Source of the DNA: [Clostridium] hylemonae DSM 15053
GTDB taxonomy: Bacteria; Bacillota; Clostridia; Lachnospirales; Lachnospiraceae
Length of the DNA: 64,000 nucleotides
Reading direction: 5' to 3'
NCBI RefSeq assembly: GCF_008281175.1
Contig: NZ_CP036524.1
Span: 3,286,001 to 3,350,000, forward strand
Part shown: positions 34,124 to 43,701 of the stretch, piece after piece
Layout of the letters: each line of letters opens with the position of its first letter
Numbering within the stretch: position 1 is the first letter of the stretch
Program-made: the position numbers and the translations under genes
The notes under the pieces: generated by a model
Database searches by the model: none
Told to the model about the DNA's origin: nothing
The model's input: the letters and a program-made list of their open reading frames with translations, nothing else

Positions 34124-35158
34124 TTATCTCCCTGTAAGCGCACGGGCAAGTTCTTTGAACTCTTCATCTGTTACCTCGCCGTTATGGAACAATTCCCTGC
34201 CGTCTATGATAAGCGTTGCGCCAAGAGCCACACAGTCAGAATGTGACGGTCCCGGCACGCCGTCCGGAGGAACGAGATTCCCCCCTATGCTGCCGAACGC
34301 CCATGTAACAGATCCCCACACTCTCTGATCCTGCAGGATATCCCCGGATAAAAGCGCCCCTGGATTGATGCCGATACCCGTGTGGGAGATTCCAAACATC
34401 TGAGAATGCTCAAAGCTCTTAAGCCATTTTAAATATGCCTCCGCCTCTTTGCCGCCTGCCACTTCCTTTACGCTTCCATCCACGACCTTGATTCTTACCG
34501 GCTCTGAAGGGACGCCGCATACCGGAGCCAGTGCCCCGTCAAATACGAGAGTTCCGTTTACACTCTCAATAAGAGGAGTCCAAGCTATCTGCCCCGGAAG
34601 CATATTTGTCCCGGGATTTCCCGCATCACCAAGCTCCTTCAGCACCGGCCTGCCCTGAATATTCTCAAAAGAGATATCCATTCCTTTTTCTGTTGTCATC
34701 CGCATACACCGTGCATTTTGAATCTTTTCCGCCAGCTTAAGGCCAAATGCCTGAAGCGCGTCGTATCGTATATTCCCGATACAATGCGCGAGAAGCTCTC
34801 CTGTCGCTCCGGTCAGACACATATGTCTGAGCGACGTGTTCTTTTTCATGATCTCACTGTACGCGCCGGAGCCATATATCCACATCTTATTGTATTCTGC
34901 CCATGCGTCTGCCTTCAAAAGCAGCGATACCACCGCCTTACCCGGTATCTCCTTATCGGCCGCCACAGCCACACCTCCGGGCGCTTTTATCCAGAGCGTC
35001 GCCCACTGTATACCAAGTCTGCCTGCCGCCTCCTCAGTTGCTTCCACCACTTCCCGGTCCGTGAGGGTATCCGCTGTAATAACAAGCAGTTCCCCCTGTT
35101 TCATCCGATATAGATCCCTCAATAACTTCTGTGCGATCTGAATCAATTCATTCTGCAT
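34124..35158 (-). CDS. NicX/AmpS-like metalloprotein (M29-related), paralogue D
   Basis: 344 residues. The probable metal triad is His259 (ISHTGIGINPGA), His306 and Asp308 (GPSHSDC), with the family block LQDQRVWGSVTWAFGS. It is closest to paralogue C at 12460. The N-terminal KQGELLVITAD and ADAWAEYN motifs are kept. The ATG at 35158 has AAGGAGGTG upstream. It lies 28 bp after the DppF-like gene and 3 bp before the PepD gene. The repeated linkage with a Dpp importer and an M20 dipeptidase ties this family to peptide-like substrates, but its reaction is not known. Confidence 0.75.
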   Translation of the reverse strand: MQNELIQIAQKLLRDLYRMKQGELLVITADTLTDREVVEATEEAAGRLGIQWATLWIKAPGGVAVAADKEIPGKAVVSLLLKADAWAEYNKMWIYGSGAYSEIMKKNTSLRHMCLTGATGELLAHCIGNIRYDALQAFGLKLAEKIQNARCMRMTTEKGMDISFENIQGRPVLKELGDAGNPGTNMLPGQIAWTPLIESVNGTLVFDGALAPVCGVPSEPVRIKVVDGSVKEVAGGKEAEAYLKWLKSFEHSQMFGISHTGIGINPGALLSGDILQDQRVWGSVTWAFGSIGGNLVPPDGVPGPSHSDCVALGATLIIDGRELFHNGEVTDEEFKELARALTGR

Positions 35159-35186
35159 AAAATAACACCTCCTTGATCTGTTTTAT

Positions 35187-36182
35187 CTAGTTCTGGGCGG
35201 TATCCGCCCGTTCCGCCTGACAATACTTGTGACAGCACACATAATGCCCCCCGCTTACCTCCATCATCTCAGGAAGTTCTTTTGAACAGATATCCATCTT
35301 CACCGGACACCGCATATGGAATGCGCATCCGGGCGGAACATTTACCGGACTTGGAATCTCTCCTTTTGATATCACCTTCTCAGGCCGCATCATCTCTTCT
35401 TCATCTGTCGCGACCGGTATGGAAGAAAGCAGCATCTGTGTGTATGGATGGAGCGGCTTCTCAAAGAAATCCGCCGCCGGAGCCAGCTCGCACACCTTTC
35501 CCAGATATAGGATCGCCACCCTGTCCGCTATATTGCGCATCAGGCTCAGATCATGGGTAATGAACAGATACGACAGATTTCTCTCCTTCTGAAGTTCGAT
35601 CAGCTTACGGATCACCTTCGCCTGCACCGACACATCCAGCGCACTCGTAGGTTCATCCAGGATCAGCAGAGAGGGATCCGCCGCCATCGCTCTTGCCACA
35701 GACGCCAGCTGTCTCTCCCCGCCGCCGATAGAGCGCGGATAGTTCTCACCGAATTCTCTCGGAAGTCCGACCATTTCCAGCAGATCTTCCGCCTTCTCCT
35801 CCAGTTCCTTCCCTTCTATCCCTCCGTGAAGCTTTAATGTAAATTCAATACTTTTCTTAACTTTTCTCCGGGGATTCAATGCCGAACTTGGATCCTGGAA
35901 CACGATCTGAATATTTCCTTTCTGCTCTTTTGTCCGCTTCATCCCTCTGGCTGTCAGATCTTCTCCTCTATATATGATACTGCCGTCCGTCGCCTTGTAC
36001 ATACCTACTACCATATAAGCGATCGTACTCTTACCGGAGCCGGACTCGCCCACAAGCCCAAGCGTCTCACCTTCATATATCTCAAGGTCCACTCCGTCCA
36101 CCGCCCGCACTACCTTTCCATTCTTAAGCGGAAAATATTTTTTCAGGTTTTTTACCTCTATCGTCTTTTTCTTTTCTTCCAT
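35187..36182 (-). CDS. Dipeptide/oligopeptide ABC transporter ATPase, DppF-like (second system)
   Basis: 331 residues with Walker A GESGSGKST, signature IGGGERQLA, Walker B LLILDEPTSALDV, H-loop YLFITHDLS and the C-terminal domain with a cysteine motif (CAFHMRCPVKMDIC). The ATG at 36182 follows AGGAGGT. It is clearly paralogous to the ATPase at 13506 and lies at the same operon position, directly before a NicX/M29-like gene. Confidence 0.92.
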   Translation of the reverse strand: MEEKKKTIEVKNLKKYFPLKNGKVVRAVDGVDLEIYEGETLGLVGESGSGKSTIAYMVVGMYKATDGSIIYRGEDLTARGMKRTKEQKGNIQIVFQDPSSALNPRRKVKKSIEFTLKLHGGIEGKELEEKAEDLLEMVGLPREFGENYPRSIGGGERQLASVARAMAADPSLLILDEPTSALDVSVQAKVIRKLIELQKERNLSYLFITHDLSLMRNIADRVAILYLGKVCELAPAADFFEKPLHPYTQMLLSSIPVATDEEEMMRPEKVISKGEIPSPVNVPPGCAFHMRCPVKMDICSKELPEMMEVSGGHYVCCHKYCQAERADTAQN

Positions 36183-36188
36183 ATGCGC

Positions 36189-37163
36189 TTACCTCCTGAG
36201 CATGAAACATGCCGTCTGGTGTCCTTCCTCTACCTCTGTCATCTCCGGTACAGTGTTCCTGCACTCGTCTGTCGCATATTTACAGCGGGGCGAGAATCTG
36301 CAGCCGTCCGGCGGATTCAGATAATCAGGTATGCGCCCCTCGATTCCGCTTGATATTCCGTCTCCGGTCAATTTGGGGACACATTCCATCAGCGCCTTTG
36401 TATACGGATGCTTTGGATCGTGGAATACCGCTTTGGTCCTGCCATGTTCTACGATCATTCCTGCATACATGATATAGACATATTCTGTCACTTCGCGGAT
36501 AACTCCTATAGAATGGGATACCATTACCATGGAAAGTCCCTTTTTCTCCACAAGTGAATTCATCAGGCGCAGTATCTGGTCCTGGATGGTCACATCAAGC
36601 GCAGTTCCCGGCTCGTCTGCCAGCAGCAGCTTCTTGTCCGCCGCCAGGGAAGCCGCTATACAGACTCTCTGTCTCATACCGCCGGACAGTTGGAACGGAT
36701 AACTCTTCATAATGCGCTCTGCGTCCGGAAGTGATACTTCATAAAGCGCCTGCACTACCTTATCATACACCTCTTTTCTGCTCACTTTATCTTCAAAAGA
36801 GTATCTAAGTCCTGTCACCAGCTGTTTCTCAATTGTAAATACAGGATTTAAGGCGGCCGACGGATCCTGGAATATCATTCCGGCGCCCCTTCTGTGAAAC
36901 AGGTCGATCTCCGCTCCTGACATCTCCCGGACATCTTTTCCGTCGAAACGTATTTCTCCGTCTTCCACCACTCCTGCCGATGGGAGAATGCCAAGTATGG
37001 CCTTAAGGCTTGTCGTCTTCCCGCAGCCGGATTCTCCTACAAGCCCGACTCTTCCTCCTGAAGGCACGTCGATACAGATCCCATTTACAACCTTGCTCCT
37101 GCCGCCGTATACTTTATATGAAACTTTCAAATTACGTACCGATAATATATTTTTCTTCTCCAT
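36189..37163 (-). CDS. Dipeptide/oligopeptide ABC transporter ATPase, DppD-like (second system)
   Basis: 324 residues starting MEKKNILSVRN. Walker A GESGCGKTT, Q-loop GMIFQDPSAALNP, signature LSGGMRQRV, Walker B LLLADEPGTALDV, H-loop MVSHSIGVI, and a cysteine motif CRFSPRCKYATDEC near the C-terminus. The ATG at 37163 overlaps the permease stop as TGATG, showing coupling; the open frame extends to 37268 but inside the permease gene and is not used. Confidence 0.92.
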   Translation of the reverse strand: MEKKNILSVRNLKVSYKVYGGRSKVVNGICIDVPSGGRVGLVGESGCGKTTSLKAILGILPSAGVVEDGEIRFDGKDVREMSGAEIDLFHRRGAGMIFQDPSAALNPVFTIEKQLVTGLRYSFEDKVSRKEVYDKVVQALYEVSLPDAERIMKSYPFQLSGGMRQRVCIAASLAADKKLLLADEPGTALDVTIQDQILRLMNSLVEKKGLSMVMVSHSIGVIREVTEYVYIMYAGMIVEHGRTKAVFHDPKHPYTKALMECVPKLTGDGISSGIEGRIPDYLNPPDGCRFSPRCKYATDECRNTVPEMTEVEEGHQTACFMLRR

Positions 37164-38026
37164 CAGGCTTCCTCCACTGTAAACAACGCACTCACGCCAT
37201 CCCCGATCAGATTGAATCCCAACACGATGATAATAATGAAAACCGCGGGAAATATAGTGACCCACCACTGTCCCGGAATGTATTTGATACCGTCTGCGAT
37301 CATATTTCCAAGTGACGGCGCGGGAGGCTGTTCGCCAAGTCCGACGAACCCGAGCGTAGCGCCCATCATAATAACGAGCCCCATATCCACCGTCATCTTA
37401 GTCAGCACCGGCGAAATGCAGTTTGGAAGGATTTCTTTTGTCAGGATATGCAGTGCGCCTCCTCCTGTCAGCTCCGCATAGATCACATAATTTTCCGCTC
37501 TGAGGGATGATGATATACTGTAGGACAGCCTGGCATACCACGGCCACCACATGATGGTTATGGCTATCATGGCATTCGTCAGATTCGGCCTCAGCACAGA
37601 TGCGATGGCCAGCGCCAGTACAAGCGGCGGTATAGACAAGAAGATATCTGTCACCCGCATGATGATCACTTCAACAAAGGTTCCTTTCATGTATCCGGCC
37701 ACCACTCCAAGGATAAATCCCACCGGTACCGATATGACGAGGACAAGAATCCCCATAAGAAGCGCGCTCCTTAAGGATATCAGCAGTCTGCTGAACACAT
37801 CTCTTCCCATATTGTCCGTCCCAAACAAGTGCTGTGCGCACGGTCCGATATTGGCGTCGGCAAAGTTGACATATGCTCCGTCATGATCTGGATACGGCGC
37901 GATCTGCTTTGCAAATACAGCTGCCAGTATGACAACGGCGACTATGATAATACCCACAACGGCGGGTATATTCTTGGACAGCTGGTACCAGACTCTTTTT
38001 ACACTTTCAAGCTTGCTTTCTTTCAT
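37163..38026 (-). CDS. Dipeptide ABC transporter permease, DppC-like (second system)
   Basis: 287 residues from MKESKLESVK. One N-terminal helix, the OppC_N-like region (KQIAPYPDHDG and HLFGTDNMGRDVFSRLL), then a BPD_transp_1 domain with the coupling loop GATLGFVGLGEQPP. The ATG at 38026 has AGAGGTGAT upstream and avoids overlap with the DppB-like gene, so the longer frame to 38080 is rejected. It is the paralogue of 15491. Confidence 0.92.
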   Translation of the reverse strand: MKESKLESVKRVWYQLSKNIPAVVGIIIVAVVILAAVFAKQIAPYPDHDGAYVNFADANIGPCAQHLFGTDNMGRDVFSRLLISLRSALLMGILVLVISVPVGFILGVVAGYMKGTFVEVIIMRVTDIFLSIPPLVLALAIASVLRPNLTNAMIAITIMWWPWYARLSYSISSSLRAENYVIYAELTGGGALHILTKEILPNCISPVLTKMTVDMGLVIMMGATLGFVGLGEQPPAPSLGNMIADGIKYIPGQWWVTIFPAVFIIIIVLGFNLIGDGVSALFTVEEA

Positions 38027-38040
38027 GCTATCACCTCTTT

Positions 38041-39057
38041 CTACGCCGATGTTCTCTGCTGCATCCGCGGATCCAGCCATGCCACGATCAAGTCTACCAG
38101 TACATTAACAAGAATAAATACCAGTCCGAATACGAGCACCACCGCGCAGACTGAATTCAGGTCTTTTTGCAGCATGGCGTTGATCCCGTAGCTTGACAGG
38201 CCGTTCCAGTTAAAGATCTGTTCCACAAGAAACGCATTTCCAAAAAGCGATGCAAAGTCAAGTCCCATAATAGCAACAGTCGGTATAATGGACGGCTTGA
38301 GCAGAAACCTTGCGTTGATGATCCTTTTCGGCACGCCCTGTGTCACCGCCATGGCGATATAGTCCTTCCCCTTGTTGTCTATCATGCTGGCCCGCGTCAT
38401 CTTAGCTTCCTGCATCATACATCCGATAGAGAGCGAAAGCGCCGGGAGTATAATATGGCCTGCAGCATCTGCAAATGCCGCCAGATTCCCCGCCAGAAGA
38501 GTGTCGATGAGCATAAAGTTCGTAATCACCGGGACGTCAAAGCCCGCGCTCAGACGTCCGCCGATGGATGGCAGGATCGGGATCCAGTACCCGAAGATGA
38601 GAAGACCAAATACTGCCATGACAAATGCCGGGGTGGCAACTCCTATGTAGCCGATGATCTTGATGAGGATGTCAGGCCACCGGTTGTGGAAGGCCGCGCA
38701 GATCACCCCGATCACCTGCCCCAGAATAATCTGAAGCAGGCCGGCAAGAAGAACAAGCTCCAGCGTGGCGGGCAGAAATTCTTTCAAGTCCTGGGTGACC
38801 GGCCGTCTTGTCACAAGCGACTCTCCCAGATCTCCGCTTACAAGATCCTTAAGCCAGTATCCATACTGGACCGGCAGAGCTTCGTTATAATGCATCTCCT
38901 CCCGGTACGCTGCCACCGTCTCTTCTGAAGCCTTCGGCCCAAGAGCTACACGGGCAGGATCACCGGGAACAATGCGCAGAATACAGAAAATGATGATGGA
39001 AAGACCCAGGAGCACAAATATTGACCAGAGTAATCTTTTTATAATAGTTTTTGCCAT
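38041..39057 (-). CDS. Dipeptide ABC transporter permease, DppB-like (second system)
   Basis: 338-residue inner-membrane permease. It opens with one helix and IVPGDPARVALG, continues with a BPD_transp_1 domain containing MMQEAKMTRASMI, the cytoplasmic coupling segment, and ends DPRMQQRTSA. It is the paralogue of 16367. It lies 26 bp after the binding-protein gene and 14 bp before the DppC-like start. Confidence 0.92.
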   Translation of the reverse strand: MAKTIIKRLLWSIFVLLGLSIIIFCILRIVPGDPARVALGPKASEETVAAYREEMHYNEALPVQYGYWLKDLVSGDLGESLVTRRPVTQDLKEFLPATLELVLLAGLLQIILGQVIGVICAAFHNRWPDILIKIIGYIGVATPAFVMAVFGLLIFGYWIPILPSIGGRLSAGFDVPVITNFMLIDTLLAGNLAAFADAAGHIILPALSLSIGCMMQEAKMTRASMIDNKGKDYIAMAVTQGVPKRIINARFLLKPSIIPTVAIMGLDFASLFGNAFLVEQIFNWNGLSSYGINAMLQKDLNSVCAVVLVFGLVFILVNVLVDLIVAWLDPRMQQRTSA

Positions 39058-39083
39058 AACATACAGCTCCTTTACAATACTGA

Positions 39084-40733
39084 CTATTTGTCCACAAAGT
39101 GCATCCCTTTCAGGCTATACTGATATCCCATTACAGGTACAACGCTTTCCCCCTTCTTGGCCCGTTCTGCCGCTTCCCAGTAAAGGTAGCTGCTCTGATA
39201 TGCGTGCGTCTCAACGAGTTCAAAGAGAGGAACCGTTGCATAATCTTCCATGATTATCTTCTGTGCTTCCTCATATTTCTTCAGCCTTTCTTCTCTGTCG
39301 ATCGTAGATATGGCGTCATTGATAAGAGCATCCGCCTTCTCATTACTGTACCAGTCCATACTCTCCCAGCTGCCCACCTCTTTTGTAAGATAGGAGGCAA
39401 CCAGCTGTGAACCGGCCTCAGAGTAGCTTGGCGTCGTCAGTATCGTACCACTGTTCGGCGACTGTTCCGGTGATGCCGCACTCTCTACCAGTGTAAGCCA
39501 CGGCACCTTCTCTACATTCACATCCAGTCCGATCTTGGCCGCGTCCGACTGTATGAGCAGCGCCAGCTTCTCCCGGTCTGGCGTCTCAGCTACCCAGTAT
39601 ATCGTATAATCGAGATCGTCAAGCTCATCATAATATTTTGATTGCTTTAATTCCTCCTCTGCCTTCTTGATATCATAATCATAGGTCAGCTTCTCATCGA
39701 GAGAACCTGCCAGCACACGGGTGACCGGTCCGTCCGCCACCTCTGACCCCGGGAATATAGATTCCACCATATTGGCCCTGTCGGCAAGATAAGCCATGGC
39801 CTTGCGGAAATGGATGTCGTCTGTCGGCGCTTTCTTATTATTCATCGTAAGATACATCATGCTTCCGCCAAAGAATTTCATCAGTTCTATCCCGTCCATC
39901 TTCTCCATCTCAGCGTAGGATTCCATCGGCTGGAATGCATCTGTGATCTCCACTTCCTGCCTTGACATCATCGTCCTTACCGTCACAGATTCAGGAGATA
40001 CCATGAATTTAAATCCTTCCGGGCTTCCCTCCTCAAATGTCTCAAAATAGTCCTTGAACTTCACACCTGATACATGGTCCCCCGACGCATATTCCGTCAC
40101 CTGGTACGGGCCGCTTCCGGCGTCGTGTTCATTCAGGTAAGCCTTGCCGTAATCCTTATACTCCCCATAGCTTCCGTCTTTCAGATGATCCATTACATCC
40201 TTCTCGCTCACGATATAAAGTCTTACAAGCGTGGAGAGAAATGGGCCAAAAGGTTCGGACAGTGTAAACTGCACCTGTGTATCATCTAATGCCTTCGCCT
40301 CTTTTACCTTATCCTGGAAGAGATATGCAAATCCCTCGCCGATCGTAATCAGACGGTTCATGGAAAATACCACGTCAGACGCCTTCACCGGTTCCCCGTT
40401 GTGAAACTTAGCATCATCTCTTAGATGAAATACCCACGTAAGGCCGTCATCCGACACGGTCCAGTCCGACGCCAGAGACGCTTCTGTATCTCCGTCATGG
40501 GTCGGGACTACGAGCGAGTCATAAATATTCGGAAATATTGCCGTAGACACCTCGTCTGAACCGACTGCAGGATCCAGATACGGCGTATTGGTGAACATCA
40601 TACGTACGATCTTATCCGGGTTCGCAGATGCACTGTTCTTTGTCTTATCTGAACTGTTCTTTCCCCCAGAACAGGCGCCAAGCATCGTTACACACATGGT
40701 AAGTATCAATAAAAAGCTTATTTTCTTTTTCAT
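39084..40733 (-). CDS. Peptide-type solute-binding lipoprotein, DppA/OppA-like (second system)
   Basis: 549 residues from MKKKISFLLI. Lipobox MLGAC, Ser/Asn/Lys-rich linker, and the SBP_bac_5 fold with HLRDDAKFHNGEPVKASDVVFS and HDAGSGPYQVTEY. The ATG at 40733 has a perfect AAAGGAGG 6 bases upstream, which rejects the longer frame to 40772. It is first in the operon dppA-B-C-D-F-like, paralogue D, pepD, and divergent from PucR at 40877. It should bind a ligand related to that of the 17425 protein. Confidence 0.92.
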   Translation of the reverse strand: MKKKISFLLILTMCVTMLGACSGGKNSSDKTKNSASANPDKIVRMMFTNTPYLDPAVGSDEVSTAIFPNIYDSLVVPTHDGDTEASLASDWTVSDDGLTWVFHLRDDAKFHNGEPVKASDVVFSMNRLITIGEGFAYLFQDKVKEAKALDDTQVQFTLSEPFGPFLSTLVRLYIVSEKDVMDHLKDGSYGEYKDYGKAYLNEHDAGSGPYQVTEYASGDHVSGVKFKDYFETFEEGSPEGFKFMVSPESVTVRTMMSRQEVEITDAFQPMESYAEMEKMDGIELMKFFGGSMMYLTMNNKKAPTDDIHFRKAMAYLADRANMVESIFPGSEVADGPVTRVLAGSLDEKLTYDYDIKKAEEELKQSKYYDELDDLDYTIYWVAETPDREKLALLIQSDAAKIGLDVNVEKVPWLTLVESAASPEQSPNSGTILTTPSYSEAGSQLVASYLTKEVGSWESMDWYSNEKADALINDAISTIDREERLKKYEEAQKIIMEDYATVPLFELVETHAYQSSYLYWEAAERAKKGESVVPVMGYQYSLKGMHFVDK

Positions 40734-40786
40734 AGTCTTCCTCCTTTCGCTTCCAACTTTTTCCAATTTCATTTATTTTACATTCA

Positions 40787-40815
40787 TTGCAATCATTAAA
40801 TAATTATGTTATAAC
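40787..40815 (+). promoter_or_regulatory. Promoter of the PucR-family gene
   Basis: -35 TTGCAA (40787-40792), 17-base spacer ending TGT (extended -10), -10 TATAAC (40810-40815). The 8-bp palindrome GTTATAAC covers the -10. The 143-bp divergent gap must also hold the promoter of the second Dpp operon, for which no convincing pair was seen. Confidence 0.55.
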
Positions 40816-40876
40816 GTATATACTATCCATTTTATATCCTAATTCATAAACCAAACATGTAATCGAGGTGTTAAGA

Positions 40877-42511
40877 TTGGAAATACAAGTATCAGACTGT
40901 CTGGCTGTCTCTGCGCTGAAACACGCCTCTGTAGCCGCGGGAAGCAAAGGTCTTGGCCGGACCGTCTCTGCTATCTCCGTACTGGAGACAACAGATGTGG
41001 ACGATATAGAACCCTCTTTTTTAACGAGTGGTGAACTTCTTATCTCCACTCTTACTTCTATACGCTATGATACCGGCAAGCAGTGTGCCCTTTTGTATGA
41101 ACTGGACAAGGCGGATACTTCTGGTCTTATCTTATTTTATGTTGGGAAGATTCTGCCCGGGCTTGATGCAGACTTTTTAAGAATCGCCGATGAGCTGGCC
41201 TACCCGATAATTACCATCTCCCCGGAGGGGCCTGCGCTTTTTACCGATGTCATTCACGACATTGCCAATTACATCTTTCAGAGAACTTTAAATGACGAAC
41301 TATCCCTGCCCGAACTTCTGATCGACTTTAATGCCTCCGACAGCCAATATGGTGATCTGGGGCTGCTATTTAACGAGATCGGCCGCTGTTACAGGGGGCT
41401 GATGATACTGCTCGACGACAAATACCGCCTTATGTGCTGTACGCCCAACAGCTTTCTCACAGATACCGGCCTGTCAAATGAAACACTCGTACATAATATC
41501 ATGCACTGGTACCGCAGCCTGTACTTTGGTAAACATCCTGCTTCATCCATAATGACAGACCAATATAGACACGATACCGGTACAATATTTACCGTCAACA
41601 GCTGCCAGATCCCGCTTAAGGACACCTCCTGCCGGCTGCTGTTCGTCACAGAGCGGGAAGATATCTCCTACCTTTTCATGAACATGCTCACACAGACCAT
41701 CCGCAGTTATATATTAAAACGCGAAGATTCTTTTCATGCCTCCAGGGAAGACGACCTGCTTAGCGCTCTGTTTACCAGCAATTACGAATATTGTGACTAT
41801 CTGGCTTCAAAACTCAATATCTCGCTGGAACAGATATCGTCCATGTGGGTCATCTGCCCTGGCGCAGATGATAATGCTTACCCGGATCTGCTGCTTTCCC
41901 AGCGCACGAAGACAATTCTCTCCTATTGCCTGAAAGCAGTGGCAGATATGATAAGACCGGTGCATTATGGTTTTTATCAGGGGGCCTGGATCCTTCTTTT
42001 TGATAAAGCGCTTCCTTCCTCTGATCTTTCGTATGCTGCCTCGCTTTTCTTAAAAGAACTGAACATGTGCTTTACCGGAAGCCCTCTCTTTCTCTATGAC
42101 CGGCTTTCTTCCTATAAAAAAATTGCCGCGGCCTATCAGCTCATTGACAATATACGGGATATTGCCTGCAAGGTGTATCCGTATGCCGAATACTATACGC
42201 TGTCGCACATCTTCTTTCTGGATACGTGCCAGTCCTGCCTGAATCATATGGCGGACTCTGATTTTCCGTCCTGGCCGCTCGTGCTTGAACCTCTCAGGGA
42301 TGACGAATCTCTCATATCCATACTGGAGACCATGATTCTGGACACACAGATGGATGTAAAGAAAAGCGCCGGGCTTCTCTACCTGCACCGCAACACGATC
42401 TACTACCGGCTGAAAAAGATCCAGTCCATACTCGGCTATGATCCGTTTTCGGCTCCGGGTATCAGTAATATATCCATTTCTCTTGCGCTGCGGCGGATAC
42501 TGCAGCCGTAG
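40877..42511 (+). CDS. PucR-family transcriptional regulator
   Basis: 544 residues in three parts: an N-terminal PucR-type ligand-sensing domain (about 1-130, with FLTSGELLISTLTSIR and GLILFYVGKILPGLD as landmarks in shorter pieces), a middle CdaR GGDEF-like region, and a C-terminal helix-turn-helix of the HTH_30 type (DVKKSAGLLYLHRNTIYYRL within it). A TTG at 40877 with GAGGTG 6 bases upstream is the best start; GTG at 40868 is an alternative. It is divergent from the second Dpp operon and convergent with paralogue E, which it flanks by 8 bp. PucR relatives activate catabolic operons for purines and similar nitrogen compounds, so it probably controls one or both neighbours. Confidence 0.9.
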   Translation: MEIQVSDCLAVSALKHASVAAGSKGLGRTVSAISVLETTDVDDIEPSFLTSGELLISTLTSIRYDTGKQCALLYELDKADTSGLILFYVGKILPGLDADFLRIADELAYPIITISPEGPALFTDVIHDIANYIFQRTLNDELSLPELLIDFNASDSQYGDLGLLFNEIGRCYRGLMILLDDKYRLMCCTPNSFLTDTGLSNETLVHNIMHWYRSLYFGKHPASSIMTDQYRHDTGTIFTVNSCQIPLKDTSCRLLFVTEREDISYLFMNMLTQTIRSYILKREDSFHASREDDLLSALFTSNYEYCDYLASKLNISLEQISSMWVICPGADDNAYPDLLLSQRTKTILSYCLKAVADMIRPVHYGFYQGAWILLFDKALPSSDLSYAASLFLKELNMCFTGSPLFLYDRLSSYKKIAAAYQLIDNIRDIACKVYPYAEYYTLSHIFFLDTCQSCLNHMADSDFPSWPLVLEPLRDDESLISILETMILDTQMDVKKSAGLLYLHRNTIYYRLKKIQSILGYDPFSAPGISNISISLALRRILQP

Positions 42512-42519
42512 GGTGCAGA

Positions 42520-43563
42520 CTATTTCCCAAGCTTTTCAGCCAGTTTGTTAAGCTCCGGATCGATGACCTTGCCTTTATCTGTGATCTGTACTCCGTCGAG
42601 CCATACAGATGTGTTCAGCGTAATGCCGTCTGTATGTGACGGCGCCGGTACACCGTCCGGCGGCGCGAGGAAGCTTCCGATGGCGCCGAAGCCCCATTGG
42701 GTGCAGCCCCATACTCTTTCGTCTTCCCCGTTCTGGCCGCTGATTTTTGCTCCCGGATGGAAGCCATAGCATACGTGCGCAGGACGCAGCATCTGTGGAT
42801 GGTTAAAGCTTCTCAAGTTATCCTCCCACTCTTTTCCTGCTCTTCCTCCGTCAACCTTTACGATAACGCCTTTTTCAATATACACCTTCACCGGCGCCGT
42901 CAGCACGCCGATCTGCGGGACGAGAGACGCGTCAAATACAAGCACTCCGTTAATACTGTCAAGTATCGGTGTCCAGGCGATCTGGCCGCTGAGCATCGTC
43001 GTTCCCGGCTTATCCCAGTAGCCCGTCTCACCGCGTACCGGCCAGTCCGGGTTATTGTCAAATTCAATATCCTGTCCCAGCTCAGATGTCATACGGATAT
43101 GCTTTGCCTTCTTTGTCTTCTCCGCCACCAGCTCAACAAAGTCTCTCAATGCCCGCTGGTCTACCCTTCCGTACAGACGGACAAATACATCCGTCGTCGT
43201 TCCCGGAAGCGCCAGATATCTTAGTTTCGGATTCCCCCGCACCGCTTCTTCATACGTTTTGGAATAGAGAAAATATTCCCGGTTGAACTCAAGCCATGCA
43301 TCCGCTTTCAACAGCGCCCCCAGTATGGACTCCGAAGGCAGAAATCCGTCCACCATCTGTCCGGGGCCAAGAGGAGAGGCCGTCCAGATGACCATAGGTT
43401 TACCGCCCACCGCGAAAGCAGCCTTGGCAACCTCCGTCACAAGACGCAGATCACTCTCCGTATCAGCCGTCAGCACAAGCGTCTCGCCTTCCTTCAGCTT
43501 ACACGTCTCCCTGATCAAGACCTCCGCAGCTTTACTTAATTCGATTTCGTACATACGTGACAT
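42520..43563 (-). CDS. NicX/AmpS-like metalloprotein (M29-related), paralogue E
   Basis: 347 residues from MSRMYEIELS. The probable metal triad is His263 (PAHVCYGFHPGA), His310 and Asp312 (APSHTDG), with GEDERVWGCTQWGFGAIGSF as the family block, closest to paralogue B at 11409. The ATG at 43563 has GGAGGTG 6 bases upstream; the open frame to 43701 runs through a leader hairpin and is not coding. It is a single-gene unit with its own promoter (43702-43730) and a terminator-like hairpin in the leader, suggesting separate control from the Dpp operon. Reaction unknown. Confidence 0.78.
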   Translation of the reverse strand: MSRMYEIELSKAAEVLIRETCKLKEGETLVLTADTESDLRLVTEVAKAAFAVGGKPMVIWTASPLGPGQMVDGFLPSESILGALLKADAWLEFNREYFLYSKTYEEAVRGNPKLRYLALPGTTTDVFVRLYGRVDQRALRDFVELVAEKTKKAKHIRMTSELGQDIEFDNNPDWPVRGETGYWDKPGTTMLSGQIAWTPILDSINGVLVFDASLVPQIGVLTAPVKVYIEKGVIVKVDGGRAGKEWEDNLRSFNHPQMLRPAHVCYGFHPGAKISGQNGEDERVWGCTQWGFGAIGSFLAPPDGVPAPSHTDGITLNTSVWLDGVQITDKGKVIDPELNKLAEKLGK

Positions 43564-43643
43564 ACAATACACCTCCATTTTTAAACATCTGCTGGTTACC
43601 GGCAAAACGCAGCCTGCTGCCCGTATACAAAAACATCCGGGTA

Positions 43644-43680
43644 AAAAAATGGCTATTGCAAACTTATTTTTGCAATAGCC
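43644..43680 (-). terminator. Leader terminator/attenuator upstream of paralogue E
   Basis: On the minus strand GGCTATTGCAAA, loop AATAAG, TTTGCAATAGCC, then A and seven Ts. The 12-bp stem begins about 15 bases after the predicted transcription start and lies 80 bp before the gene's ATG. No minus-strand gene lies upstream, so it is not the end of another transcript; it should terminate the gene's own leader unless prevented. Confidence 0.7.
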
Positions 43681-43701
43681 CCGCTGCTTTTTGTTAAACA
43701 A

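Noticed and set aside
36189-37268. DppD-like start at 37268
   Set aside because: It would overlap the permease gene by over 100 bp; the ATG at 37163 overlaps the permease stop as TGATG and gives the normal N-terminus.
43564-43701. Extended N-terminus for NicX/M29-like paralogue E
   Set aside because: The frame passes through the leader hairpin; GGAGGTG lies right before the ATG at 43563.
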